A stretch of DNA of 64,000 bases. It comes from CADEDH01 sp039029735 (GTDB lineage Bacteria > Actinomycetota > Acidimicrobiia > Acidimicrobiales > SZUA-35). This document shows positions 16,158-25,265 of the stretch, one piece after another. A program made the position numbers and the translations under genes. Within the stretch, counting starts at the first letter, position 1; every line of letters starts with the position of its first letter. The notes under the pieces are model-generated. The model did no database searches and was not told the DNA's origin. It saw nothing but the letters and a program-made list of their open reading frames with translations. The stretch is from NCBI GenBank assembly GCA_039029735.1, contig JBCCFL010000016.1:39946-103945 (forward strand). Reading direction: 5' to 3'.

Positions 16158-17467
16158 GAGGAGCTCCTCTCAGCGGGTGGGGCCGGGGGTGTTGCGAACA
16201 CGAAGAAGGTGAGCCCGGCCCCAGCGGCCAGGGCGATGATCGTGAAGCCGAGCTGGTACGAGCCCGTGATGTCGGCGAGGGTGCCGGCGATGACCGGGCC
16301 GCCCATCATCCCGAGCATCACGATCATGGACGACACGCCCATGATCGATCCAAACGAGGTCGAGCCGAAGTAGTCGGCTCGCAGCGCCTGCATCAACGGC
16401 CCTCGGAGCCCCCACGACAGGCCATGCATCGGCACGAAGGCCCAGATCATCCAGGGGTGTACGGCGTAGGTGAGCAACAGCAGACCGCCCATGTGCCCGA
16501 GCATGGCCACCGAAGCAATCAGGCGCTTGTTGACCCGGTCGCCGAGATAGCCGCCGCTGAGCTGGCCCACCAACTGAAGCACCGGCAGCGCCCCACCCAC
16601 GAACCCGGCTTGTTGCAGCGTGAACCCCTGCTCGGTGGTGAGGTACAGCGACAGGTGGGCGATCACGCCGCTGACCACGAGCAGCGCCGACGCGTGCCCG
16701 GCCGAGATGAACCAGAAGGCCCGCGTGGCCATGGCCTGGCGGGCGGTGAAGTGCACGTCGGACACGCCCTCGGCCCGCACCGTGTTGGCGATCGCCTGGG
16801 TGGGCCGCAGCCCATCGATCGGCTGGCCGAGGCTCTCGGGCGTGTGCCCGAACCAGGTGGTGAGGGGCAGGGCGACCATGAACAGCACCACGCCGCTCGC
16901 CATGGCCGTCCAGCGCCAGCCGTAGGTCTCCAGGGAGAAGACCACCAGAGGCGTCATGATGCCGCCGATGGCGAACCCCGCGCCCGACAACGACAGGGCC
17001 CGCGCCCGCCGTCGTTCGAACCACGCCACCGTGGCCGTGGTGACACTCAGGAACCCCGACATGCTCATGCCAACGGCGATGAGCGCGTAGGCGGCGAAGA
17101 AGTGCAGCGGCGTCTGGATGCGACTCAGGGCCACGAACCCCGCCGACATGATCACCACACCGATCTGCATGATGATCCGGGGCCCGAACCGGCCCAGCGC
17201 CCACCCCTGGAGGGGGCCGAGCAGGCCGCTCTCTGCCCGAGCCAAGGCGAAGGCGCCGGAGAACAGGGTGCGGCTCCACCCGAAGTCGCGTTGCAGCACC
17301 ACAGCGTAGTTGCCGAACGCCTGGAGCATGAACCCCGAGTGCAGGGCCTGGATCACCGCGCCGGCACCGACGAGCTTCCAGCCATGAAAGACCCGTGGCT
17401 GACGGGCCACGGCCTGTTCGCCTTCGGCCGGTCTATCCACGGCGCTGGCGCCGCGTGCCCGGCTCAT
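16154..17467 (-). CDS. Major facilitator superfamily transporter
   Basis: The 437-residue protein has about twelve membrane helices and resembles the OFA/monocarboxylate-like MFS group. The first helix region has FHGWKLVGAGAVIQALHSGF, the helix 2-3 loop contains GWALGRFGPR, and YLGDRVNKR is the repeat of that motif in the second half. It should carry a small organic anion across the membrane. It overlaps the upstream kinase gene by four bases (ATGA) and the downstream amidohydrolase gene by four bases. The first 25 residues are hydrophilic and poorly conserved-looking, so a later start is possible. Confidence 0.88.
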   Translation of the reverse strand: MSRARGASAVDRPAEGEQAVARQPRVFHGWKLVGAGAVIQALHSGFMLQAFGNYAVVLQRDFGWSRTLFSGAFALARAESGLLGPLQGWALGRFGPRIIMQIGVVIMSAGFVALSRIQTPLHFFAAYALIAVGMSMSGFLSVTTATVAWFERRRARALSLSGAGFAIGGIMTPLVVFSLETYGWRWTAMASGVVLFMVALPLTTWFGHTPESLGQPIDGLRPTQAIANTVRAEGVSDVHFTARQAMATRAFWFISAGHASALLVVSGVIAHLSLYLTTEQGFTLQQAGFVGGALPVLQLVGQLSGGYLGDRVNKRLIASVAMLGHMGGLLLLTYAVHPWMIWAFVPMHGLSWGLRGPLMQALRADYFGSTSFGSIMGVSSMIVMLGMMGGPVIAGTLADITGSYQLGFTIIALAAGAGLTFFVFATPPAPPAERSSS

Positions 17468-19500
17468 GCATCGGGATCGAAGCGGGCGACGAAGCAGTCG
17501 TCAGGGATGGCGAGACCGAAGCTCTCGCAGTAGGCCTGGGCAGCGCCACGATCGTCACCGAAACCGGCAACGAAGAAGTTCCAGAATCCGGCTTGCAGGG
17601 TCGGGAAGTCACTCGACGACAACAGGGCGACGTCGTCGTGCCCCGCGGCCACGAGCTGATCGAAACGGGCGAGGGCGATCGACCAGTTTTCAGGAGCCTC
17701 GGTGACCGACAGCAGATTGGCTCGGTAGCCAGCTGCGGGCGGCTCACCCACGGCGTAGAACGGGATCACGTCCGACGACACCTCGTTGCCGGTGTCAGCG
17801 GTGATCACCAGATCGTGGCGGCCGGCAGGAGGGCTGAAATCGATCGGAGACGGGCCGGTGGCCACCTCTTCGCCGTCGACGAGAAGTCGGTACGTGCCCC
17901 CCGTCGGGCCCCCGGAAATCGTGACCGGATAGGTGGCGCCCGCCACGAGCGGGCCACTCACGGCGTCGGCGAAGGCCACCGTGATGGGCTCAGTGCCAGG
18001 CACGGTCGTGCCGGTGGGCTCGGTGGGCTCGGGCTCGGTGGTGTCGCCTCCGTCGGGCGGAGTGCTCGTGGCCGTGGTGGGGTCGGTCGAATCGTCGCCC
18101 CCGAGGAGGCCGGGCACGAACAGCACGAGGGCGAGCAGGACGAGAGCAGCGACCATGGCCGCGGCGACCCCGATCGGCACCACCGATCGGCGGCCGCCCG
18201 AGGCTGGCAACAGGTGATCCTCAGTGGTGGCCGGTGTGATGGTGGGCGCCTGGCGGGTGTACTCGCCGACGGGAGCCATGGCAGCGGGGCCGCCCACGGG
18301 TGGGCCAGCCACGGCCGTGGCATCGGCGCCGCCACCGACCGGCACCGTCAGGTCGGTGCCTGGATCCGCGGCCGGCTGATGCGGCACTGCGGCTGCGGGT
18401 GCAGCCGCGGGTTCGGGTGCCGGCGCGGCTGCGGGTTCGGGCGTTGGTGCCGGTGCGGGTGTCGCAGGCTCGGGCATGAGGGCGGGTGCCGGCAGCGAGC
18501 CAGCGGTCGCGGGCCGAGGTTCCGGATCGATCGGGGGAGCCGGCGCCGCATTGGTTGGCGGTGCCGTGGGATCCCCGATGGGCGGCGCCGGCGCGGCACC
18601 GACGGCAGGGGCCTGCGGCGGCGAGAGCTCCCCTTCGGGGATCACGGTCTCCTCACTCACCTGCGCCACGTCGACTGCGCCTCGGCTGAGCGAGGCGACG
18701 AACGCGTCGGTGGTCTCGAACCTCGCCAGCGGATTCGACCGTGTGGCCAGCCGGATGGTTGACGCGAGCGGATCGGTCAGGCCGAGGTCGGCCGGATCGG
18801 GAACCGGTTCGTTCATCACCCGCTGCATCAACGCCCACGGTGTGTCATCGCCCCCGCGCACGTGGGGTGCCCACCCAACGACGAGTTCGAACATCGTCGA
18901 GCCGAGCGAGTAGAGATCCGACTGATGGCTCGGGGTCTCGCCCCGGATCACCTCGGGGGCAGCGTGCGCGATGCTGGCGGTGACCATGCCGGTGGCCGTC
19001 TGCTGACCACCCTCGATCCGGGCGATACCGAAGTCGGCCAACGCCGGTTCGCCGAACGCGTTCACCAAGATGTTGGCCGGCTTGACGTCGCGATGGAGCA
19101 CGCCGGCGGCATGAGCCACCCCGAGGGCCCGCCCGATCTTGATCGCCATGTCGACCACCTCGGCGGCCGGCATCGGCCCGTGGTCACGGAGTCGGTCGAA
19201 CAGCGACCCACCCGGGCAGTACTCCATGACCAGGAACGGCCGGCCGTCGTCGGTCTGACCGACGCGGTGCACGCCGACGATGTTGGGATGGCCCGACACC
19301 GCACCGACGGCGTGGCACTCGCGCTCGAATCGCATGCGCGCCTGCTCATCGTCAGCCGGTGCCCGCAGCACCTTCACTGCCACGTTGCGGCGCAGCGCAA
19401 CCTGTTCGGCACGGTAGACGTCGGCGAACCCGCCACTCCCGATTCGGACTGCCGGGCCGAGCCCGGATATTCCGAGGTCTATCGGAAGGGGCTCACTCAC
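17464..19500 (-). CDS. Membrane-anchored Ser/Thr protein kinase with SPOR-like extracytoplasmic tail
   Basis: The 678-residue product has a Hanks-type kinase domain (about residues 10-275): glycine loop GSGGFADVY, Lys43 in AVKVL, Glu61, HRD at 136-138 and DFG at 156-158. A Pro/Ala-rich linker follows, then one membrane helix (GVAAAMVAALVLLALVLFV) and an outer domain. The last 75 residues (APENWSIALARFDQ, FWNFFVAGFGDDRGAAQAYC) look like a SPOR-type fold and match the tail of the upstream gene. No PASTA repeats are present. I chose the GTG at 19500, which overlaps the upstream stop (GTGAGTGA); an ATG at 19524 is possible. It precedes the MFS gene with a four-base overlap. Confidence 0.88.
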   Translation of the reverse strand: MSEPLPIDLGISGLGPAVRIGSGGFADVYRAEQVALRRNVAVKVLRAPADDEQARMRFERECHAVGAVSGHPNIVGVHRVGQTDDGRPFLVMEYCPGGSLFDRLRDHGPMPAAEVVDMAIKIGRALGVAHAAGVLHRDVKPANILVNAFGEPALADFGIARIEGGQQTATGMVTASIAHAAPEVIRGETPSHQSDLYSLGSTMFELVVGWAPHVRGGDDTPWALMQRVMNEPVPDPADLGLTDPLASTIRLATRSNPLARFETTDAFVASLSRGAVDVAQVSEETVIPEGELSPPQAPAVGAAPAPPIGDPTAPPTNAAPAPPIDPEPRPATAGSLPAPALMPEPATPAPAPTPEPAAAPAPEPAAAPAAAVPHQPAADPGTDLTVPVGGGADATAVAGPPVGGPAAMAPVGEYTRQAPTITPATTEDHLLPASGGRRSVVPIGVAAAMVAALVLLALVLFVPGLLGGDDSTDPTTATSTPPDGGDTTEPEPTEPTGTTVPGTEPITVAFADAVSGPLVAGATYPVTISGGPTGGTYRLLVDGEEVATGPSPIDFSPPAGRHDLVITADTGNEVSSDVIPFYAVGEPPAAGYRANLLSVTEAPENWSIALARFDQLVAAGHDDVALLSSSDFPTLQAGFWNFFVAGFGDDRGAAQAYCESFGLAIPDDCFVARFDPDA

Positions 19501-21214
19501 TTTCCGGCACGGCGTCGGGATCAACGCGCCGGGGGAAACAGTCGTCAGGCTGGGCGAGACCGAATTGCTCGCAGTACTCCGAAGCCTCGGTCGCCGACTG
19601 GAACCCGCCGACGAAGATGTTCCAGTACCCGGTGGGCAGGTCGGCGAACCAGTCGCTCGGCATCAGCTCGAGCTCGGTGTGGCCGGCGGCGGTGTACTCG
19701 TCGAACTGACGGATCGCCTCCGCCCACCCTTCGGCCTGCATGTCGACCGACGAGAGGTTGGCTCGGTACGACACCGGCGGCAGTTCGCCGACGGCGTAGA
19801 TGACCACCGGATCGGTTGCCACCGTGGTGCCGCCACTCTGGGCCTCGATCACGAGAAGGTGACGGCCCGGGGTGAACGTGACCTCGGGCAGCTCGGGGGC
19901 GAACTCGGTGACCGGCTCGTCGTCGACGATGAGGCGCACCTGCGAGTCGGCCGGGCCATCGCCGACAGCCACCTTGTAGGGCTGGCCGGACTGCACGGGA
20001 CCGACGGCGGCCTCGTCGAAGATCACGACCGGGGGAAGCTCGACGGCCTCGGCCACCGTGCTGTCGGTGGTGGCCAGATCGTCGGTGGGACCGGCCACGT
20101 CTTCGACAGTGGTATCGGTGACGGCCGCGTCCTCCAGACCGGTGGCGGTTTCGGAATCGTCACCGCCGCGGGTGAGGAAGAACGCAGCGAGGGCGCCGAA
20201 CAACAAGATGCCGGCCACCCCGAGACCGATGAGCAGCTTCGGCGGCTCCTTCGGCTTGCGGCGGACCTGGCGACGACTGTTGGTGGGGCCACCAGAAGCC
20301 GATCCGGACGAGCGACGAGGCCCGTCGCCACCCAAGGCCGCAGCGCGGGGGCCATCGCCGGTGCGGGGGCGGGCGGAAGGGCCGGAATCGGCAAGGGGCT
20401 CGGCTCGGGCGGCGAGCAACGCCGGAGTGGGCTCAGGGCTGCCGACATCCTCCATTGGCGTGAATGCGCTCTTGCGCTCACCTCGACGGGTGCGACCACC
20501 GCCAACGCGGCTGGTGGCATCGTCGGGCGCACCAGCGCCGGGGCCGGGGAACGCCGTTGGCGCAGCCGGCCCGGGGGCCTTCGGGGGCGACTTCGGGGCC
20601 TTCGGGGGCGACTTCGGGGCCTTGGGTGCCTTCGGCGGCGCAAGGTCGGGGCCGCCGGCGAGATGCATCGTGGAGCCGTCAGTCACGTCGCCCATCTTGG
20701 CGCTGGCGGCAGCTGTCATCGCCGGTGAGAGGCTGCCGGTGTCGACGCCGGCCTTGCGGCGCCGCGACCGCGGGCTGGGTGAACCGCCGCCCCGCAGCTC
20801 GGGTGACGACGGGGCGGGCTCGGCGCTGGCTGTGCCGGGAGCGGCCCGCCGGCGACGCCCTGAGGTTGATGCAGGGCGCGGGCCTGACGATGCCAGGCCG
20901 TCGCGTCCAACGACGCGGGTGGCATCCGGGCCGTCAGGGCCTCGGCCACCATCGCCGAGCGATTTCAGTTCCTGATCGAGGCGCGACGAACGACCCGGGC
21001 CTCCGTCCTGTGGGAGCCGGGCCCGGCCGCGTACGTCGTTCACCCCACCGGGGGCTGCACGACGACGTTGGCGAGGTGCCGCGCCAGAGCCGTCGTTATC
21101 GGCTGGTGGCCTCTTTTGGGTATTCAACGGGATATCCCCTCTACCAGCTCCGCCTGCCGGTTTCGGCCCTGCCCTCGCACGTCCCTTTTTACCCGGTAAC
21201 GGGTCTCGACCCAA
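19493..21214 (-). CDS. Single-pass membrane protein with disordered basic N-terminal part and SPOR-like tail
   Basis: I do not recognise this 573-residue protein as a named family. The first 330 residues are low-complexity, rich in Pro, Gly, Ala and Arg, with a repeated unit KAPKSPP. Then come a basic cluster (RRQVRRKPKEPPK), one membrane helix (GLGVAGILLFGALAAFFL) and an outer region with an Ig-like stretch (YKVAVGDGPADSQVRLIVDD). The C-terminal domain matches that of the neighbouring kinase: AEGWAEAIRQFDEY, DLPTGYWNIFVGGFQ and YCEQFGLAQPDDCF. It looks like a kinase paralogue whose kinase domain has been replaced by a disordered, phosphorylatable segment. The start is uncertain because no good ribosome site is near 21214. 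Confidence 0.7.
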   Translation of the reverse strand: MGRDPLPGKKGRARAGPKPAGGAGRGDIPLNTQKRPPADNDGSGAAPRQRRRAAPGGVNDVRGRARLPQDGGPGRSSRLDQELKSLGDGGRGPDGPDATRVVGRDGLASSGPRPASTSGRRRRAAPGTASAEPAPSSPELRGGGSPSPRSRRRKAGVDTGSLSPAMTAAASAKMGDVTDGSTMHLAGGPDLAPPKAPKAPKSPPKAPKSPPKAPGPAAPTAFPGPGAGAPDDATSRVGGGRTRRGERKSAFTPMEDVGSPEPTPALLAARAEPLADSGPSARPRTGDGPRAAALGGDGPRRSSGSASGGPTNSRRQVRRKPKEPPKLLIGLGVAGILLFGALAAFFLTRGGDDSETATGLEDAAVTDTTVEDVAGPTDDLATTDSTVAEAVELPPVVIFDEAAVGPVQSGQPYKVAVGDGPADSQVRLIVDDEPVTEFAPELPEVTFTPGRHLLVIEAQSGGTTVATDPVVIYAVGELPPVSYRANLSSVDMQAEGWAEAIRQFDEYTAAGHTELELMPSDWFADLPTGYWNIFVGGFQSATEASEYCEQFGLAQPDDCFPRRVDPDAVPESE

Positions 21215-21380
21215 GGCGATCTCGTCATCGTCTTGTCATCAGAGGGACATACTCGGAGTGATGCGCAGCAATGTGCTCTCGTTCGCGCCCGATTGTTATC
21301 GGATCCTGAAGGGTGACGCAACGGGTAATGGCGCCGACCCGGAACCTCGGTGGAGGTACCGGCACCTAGTGTGACAGACG

Positions 21381-22595
21381 ATGACGGTGCCGTGCGCCCA
21401 ACCCCTCCGGATCATGCGGCTGCCACGGCGGTGGCCGCTGATTGTGGCGCTCGTGGCCGCGACTGTGACGAGCGCCTGTGCGGGATCGGGAACGGTGTCG
21501 CCGGCCACCACGAGTGCTGCCCCGTCGGCCACCGCCGCGGCACCGGGAACGACCGGATCATCGACCACGGCATCGCCGTCGGGCGCAACGTCGTCGCCCG
21601 ACGCGTCAGCGACGAGCACGGCGGGGCCCAACTCGGCCGCCGGCGAGGCCAGCGGCACGGCCGCCGAGGCGACGTGGGAGGGTGAGCTCGGTAGCTCTGC
21701 GGCCTGCGCCGGCCTCCAGGCCGCAACGGTGGCCACGGTGGACGGGCCCACGCTCACCGAGACGTCGGGAGTGGTGGCATCTCGCGCCCACCCCGGTGTG
21801 CTGTGGACTCACAACGACTCGGGCTCCGAGCCCGCGTTGGTGGCCGTCGATCTCGACGGCACCGAACTGGCCGTGTTTCCCATCACGGGGCTCCCGACCG
21901 ACCCCGCCCGCGACATCGAGGACATCGCCCTGCACGACGGCCGGCTCCACCTCGCCGACACCGGCGACAACAACAGGCAACGCGAGACGGTGGCCGTCCA
22001 CGTCGTTGACGAGCCCGACCCGGCCGGGTTTGTCGGCCCGCTGACAGCAGAGACCGTGACGATCCGCTACCCGGAGCGAGCGTGGGACGTCGAGGCCTTT
22101 GCGGTCGAGCCCCAGTCGGGCTCGTTCGTGTTCGTGGCCAAGCGGATCGTGGTCGGGGCCCTCAACGGCCATGACGGTGCGCTGACGGCGGCCGCCGCCC
22201 CGGTCTTCGTGGCCGATGCGCCTGCGACGGGCGACGTCACCGTTCGCTACGCAGGAGCGATCCCAGTCGACGTGCTCGATGCCGGGCGCTCAGCACCTGA
22301 ACCGACCGGCCCAGTGGGCCAACTCGGCATCGCCGGGGTGCCCACCGGGCTCGACGTCACCGCCGACGGCCAGCACATGGCCCTGCGCACCTACGCCACG
22401 GTGTGGCTGTTCGAACGGACCGGCGCAGCGTCGATCACCGATGCGCTGACCGGGCCCTCGCTCGCAGTGTGCGAGGCGCCAACAGTGCCCGAAGCCCAGG
22501 GCGAGGCCGTCGGCTTCCTCGGCCCGTCGGGGCCCGAGTTCGTCACCGTGCCCGAGGGCCGGAACCCCGCGATCAACGTCACGCGTCAGCGCTGA
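21381..22595 (+). CDS. Secreted lipoprotein with beta-propeller-like domain
   Basis: The 404-residue product has a signal peptide (RRWPLIVALVAATVTSAC) with a lipobox Cys, then about 60 residues of Thr/Ser/Ala-rich linker. The rest resembles a beta-propeller of the esterase-like or SdiA-regulated type: SGVVASRAHPGVLWTHNDSG, IEDIALHDGRLHLADTGDNN and LDVTADGQHMALRTYATVW. Its ligand or activity is unknown; it would sit on the outer face of the membrane. An ATG at 21414, directly before the charged signal-peptide start, is the more natural initiation codon. It ends convergently against the phosphopantetheinyl transferase gene with a 17-base overlap. Confidence 0.75.
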   Translation: MTVPCAQPLRIMRLPRRWPLIVALVAATVTSACAGSGTVSPATTSAAPSATAAAPGTTGSSTTASPSGATSSPDASATSTAGPNSAAGEASGTAAEATWEGELGSSAACAGLQAATVATVDGPTLTETSGVVASRAHPGVLWTHNDSGSEPALVAVDLDGTELAVFPITGLPTDPARDIEDIALHDGRLHLADTGDNNRQRETVAVHVVDEPDPAGFVGPLTAETVTIRYPERAWDVEAFAVEPQSGSFVFVAKRIVVGALNGHDGALTAAAAPVFVADAPATGDVTVRYAGAIPVDVLDAGRSAPEPTGPVGQLGIAGVPTGLDVTADGQHMALRTYATVWLFERTGAASITDALTGPSLAVCEAPTVPEAQGEAVGFLGPSGPEFVTVPEGRNPAINVTRQR

Positions 22596-23283
22596 GGCCC
22601 GACGACGCCGGCCAAGCCTCGACCGCCGACACCACGAGCGCGTCGCGCCGGGTCCACCGACCGTGGATGGGCCAGGAGAAGGCATGGAGCACATCGAGGT
22701 CGGTCGCGGGGCGGAGCACCGCAGTCTGGTCGGCAGGATCGAACTCCACCTGCACATCGCTGAAGCCAACCCACGCCGAGGTGCGGGGGAACTGTGCCTT
22801 GTAGAACGCCTCCTTCAGCCCGAACGCTGCGGTTGCCACCTCCTCGCGACTCTCAGCTGGAAGGGTGGCGAGCCGGTCACGCTCGATCGCGGTGAACAAG
22901 CGCTCGAAGAGATGCGGCTCCACCCGCCCCAGGTGCTCGACGTCCACACCCAGACCGCGTTCGGGAGCATCACCCTGATCGACGATTGCGGCGGCGTACC
23001 CGGCCGTGTGCGAGATCGAGCCCACGACGCCGGCCGGCCACGCCGGGCAGCGCCCAACGGAACGCACGATCGCCACCGGCTCGCGGCCGGATGCCACAAG
23101 GGCCGCCCGGGCGCAGGCCCGACCCGCCGCGAACTGGCGACGACGAGACGCCACCGCATCGACCACGAACTGCTCCTCGTCAGGATGGAGCCAGGCCGGG
23201 TCACCCTCCCCCATCAGCTCGAACGCAACGGCGGCCCCCGACGGCACGAGCGCCTCGATGGACGCGGCCCGCCGGGGACTCAC
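22579..23283 (-). CDS. 4'-phosphopantetheinyl transferase, EntD/Sfp type
   Basis: The 234-residue enzyme should move the phosphopantetheine arm of CoA onto carrier-protein serines. It shows the family motifs VGSISHTAGYAAA, the Mg-binding GLGVDVEHLG, and the FGLKEAFYKAQFP helix that carries the catalytic Glu and Lys. It resembles EntD-like PPTases that serve fatty-acid, polyketide or non-ribosomal carriers; no such synthase is in this window. Start is GTG, overlapping the stop of the RNA methyltransferase gene by four bases (GTGA), so both are probably one transcript. Confidence 0.92.
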   Translation of the reverse strand: MSPRRAASIEALVPSGAAVAFELMGEGDPAWLHPDEEQFVVDAVASRRRQFAAGRACARAALVASGREPVAIVRSVGRCPAWPAGVVGSISHTAGYAAAIVDQGDAPERGLGVDVEHLGRVEPHLFERLFTAIERDRLATLPAESREEVATAAFGLKEAFYKAQFPRTSAWVGFSDVQVEFDPADQTAVLRPATDLDVLHAFSWPIHGRWTRRDALVVSAVEAWPASSGLSADA

Positions 23284-24455
23284 CGTACGAACCGGGACAC
23301 GGTCTCGACGTGCGACGTCTCACCGAACAGGTCAACCGTCGTGACGTGATCGAGCCGGAACCCCTCGGCGGCGAGCAACGCCGCATCGCGGGCGAGCGAT
23401 GCCGGGTCGCAACTGACGAGGGCGAGCACGGAGGCGCCGGTGGCTGAGAGTCGACCAACCACGTCACGCCCGAGGCCGCTCCTCGACGGGTCGGCCACGA
23501 TCGCGTCGGCCGGCTCGGGGCGCCAGCGCTCCATCGAGGCCTTGATGACGCGACCTCGGTCGCCCAGGTTCACCCGGGCATCGTCCACCGCACGTCGGTT
23601 GCCTTCGACACCAGTCACCTCGTCAAAGCCGGTGAGGGTGGCAGCAAACAGGCCGACGCCACAGTAGGCATCGAGCAGGCGACCCGACGCCGGCTCCAGC
23701 GCCGTCGACACGAGATCCACGAGCACCTCGGCGCCGTCGGCCCGGCACTGGAAAAACGACGAGGCGGACACTCGGAGCGTCTGTGTACCGATCCGCTCGT
23801 GGTAGTGCGCACCGTGGCCGGCAGCGAGCGCGTCGGCCCCCACCACCGTCACGTTGCCTGGCACGGCCACACCATCGGCGGTCGGATCGACGAGCACCAG
23901 GCGCTCACCGGTGTTGGCCCCGGCCCGCACGGTGACCTCCGACGCTGAGCCGAAACGCCCTGCGACGAGCACCTCGTCCACCAAGGGGTGTGCAGTGGCG
24001 CAGCTGTCGACCAGCACCACGTCGTGCGATGCCGCCTTGCGAAACCCTGCTCGTCCATCGACCACGGCGGCCCGCACCGTGGTGCGATAGTGCCCGGCCG
24101 GCAGCTCTGGGCCCAGGCGCACGTCGGGGTCGTCGACGCGCCCCAACCGGCGAAGGCAGTCGACCACGATGTCGCGGCGGAGTTCGCGTTGGGTGGCCGG
24201 GGCGACGTGTTGCCAGTCGCAGCCACCGCAGCCCTCGGCCACATGGGGGCACGGCGCAGTGCGGCGGCCGGGCGCAGGGTCGAGCACCTCCACCGCCACA
24301 GCATCGAGCCGGCGGGCGTGCTCGGTCACGATCCGGGCCCGTACGTGCTCGCCGGGCAGGGCGCCCGCGACGAACACCACCCGTCCATCGTCGGCCCGCC
24401 CGAGTGCTGATCCACCGGTGGCCACCCGATCAGGTCGCACCTCGATCTCTGGCAT
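23280..24455 (-). CDS. TRAM-domain class I SAM-dependent RNA (uracil-5-)methyltransferase
   Basis: The 391-residue protein has an N-terminal TRAM-like barrel and an Fe-S type Cys cluster (CPHVAEGCGGCDWQH, with a fourth Cys in DSCATAHP). It also has the SAM-binding LLDAYCGVGLFAATL, the DPSRSGLGRDV loop and the catalytic Cys in LVSCDPASLARD. This is the TrmA/RumA family that methylates uridine C5 in rRNA or tRNA. I chose ATG 24455, leaving only 12 bases to the divergent rpe start; the frame extends to 24497 inside rpe. The PPTase gene follows with a four-base overlap. Which RNA site is modified is not readable. Confidence 0.9.
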   Translation of the reverse strand: MPEIEVRPDRVATGGSALGRADDGRVVFVAGALPGEHVRARIVTEHARRLDAVAVEVLDPAPGRRTAPCPHVAEGCGGCDWQHVAPATQRELRRDIVVDCLRRLGRVDDPDVRLGPELPAGHYRTTVRAAVVDGRAGFRKAASHDVVLVDSCATAHPLVDEVLVAGRFGSASEVTVRAGANTGERLVLVDPTADGVAVPGNVTVVGADALAAGHGAHYHERIGTQTLRVSASSFFQCRADGAEVLVDLVSTALEPASGRLLDAYCGVGLFAATLTGFDEVTGVEGNRRAVDDARVNLGDRGRVIKASMERWRPEPADAIVADPSRSGLGRDVVGRLSATGASVLALVSCDPASLARDAALLAAEGFRLDHVTTVDLFGETSHVETVSRFVR

Positions 24456-24467
24456 GATGTTGAGCGT

Positions 24468-25175
24468 ATGGTCGCCATGGAGACAACGCCGCCCCACACC
24501 GCCCTGATCGTGCCGTCGGTGCTGCCCGCCGACTTCTCCCGCCTCGGCGAGGAATGCGAGGCGCTCGAAGCTGCCGGCGTCGACCGGATCCAGTTCGACG
24601 TGATGGACGGCCGCTTCGTGCCGAACCTCACCTTCGGGCCCGACGTGATCGCCGCTGTGCGCCCCCGGGTGTCAGTTCCGTTCGAGGCACACCTGATGAT
24701 CGAAGAGCCCGACCACCTGCTCGGCCGGTTCGTCGAGGCCGGTTGCGAGATGCTGATCGTGCACGCCGAGACCTGTACCCACCTCCATCGGACGCTCGCC
24801 GCCATTCGCGACCTCGGGGCCTCCCCCGCCGTTGCCCTCAACCCGCACACGCCGCTGCAGGTGGTGGAACACGTGACCGACCTGATGGACATGCTGCTGG
24901 TCATGACGGTCAATCCCGGGTTCGGGGGCCAGGCCTACATCGCCACGATGGAACCGAAGATCGCTGAGGCGCGGGCGCTGCTCGACACCGCCGACCACTG
25001 GATCGACCTCGAAGTCGACGGCGGAATCAGCGCGACCACCATCGAAGGTGCGGCGACGGCCGGCGCGAACGTGTTCATCTCGGGATCCGGGCTGTACCGC
25101 CACGCCGATGGGTTAGGGGCCGCCACGGCTGAATTGCGCACACTGGCCCAGAAGGCGATCGCCAACCGGAGCTGA
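24468..25175 (+). CDS. rpe: Ribulose-phosphate 3-epimerase
   Basis: The 235-residue TIM-barrel enzyme interconverts ribulose 5-phosphate and xylulose 5-phosphate in the pentose phosphate pathway. Visible motifs are PSVLPADFSRLGEE, the metal-binding HAETCTH region and VMDGRFVPNLTFGP, VNPGFGGQ at the phosphate-gripping loop, and EVDGGIS. Length is normal. Start may be ATG 24468 or 24477. The gene is divergent from the RNA methyltransferase with almost no spacer, so its promoter must lie inside that gene. A GC-rich hairpin follows it. Confidence 0.96.
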   Translation: MVAMETTPPHTALIVPSVLPADFSRLGEECEALEAAGVDRIQFDVMDGRFVPNLTFGPDVIAAVRPRVSVPFEAHLMIEEPDHLLGRFVEAGCEMLIVHAETCTHLHRTLAAIRDLGASPAVALNPHTPLQVVEHVTDLMDMLLVMTVNPGFGGQAYIATMEPKIAEARALLDTADHWIDLEVDGGISATTIEGAATAGANVFISGSGLYRHADGLGAATAELRTLAQKAIANRS

Positions 25176-25213
25176 GCCCACCCGCCTCTCAGCCTCTCGA
25201 TCGACGCGAACGA

Positions 25214-25232
25214 GCCCGCCACGAGGGCGGGC
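25214..25232. terminator. Hairpin between convergent rpe and clpP
   Basis: GCCCGCC (25214-25220) and GGCGGGC (25226-25232) form a 7-base-pair stem around a 5-base loop, between the ends of rpe and clpP. It has no clear T tract, so it may act as a weak bidirectional terminator or an mRNA-stabilising end. Confidence 0.55.
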
Positions 25233-25265
25233 CCGTAACGACGATTGATGGTGTGACGGCGAGCG

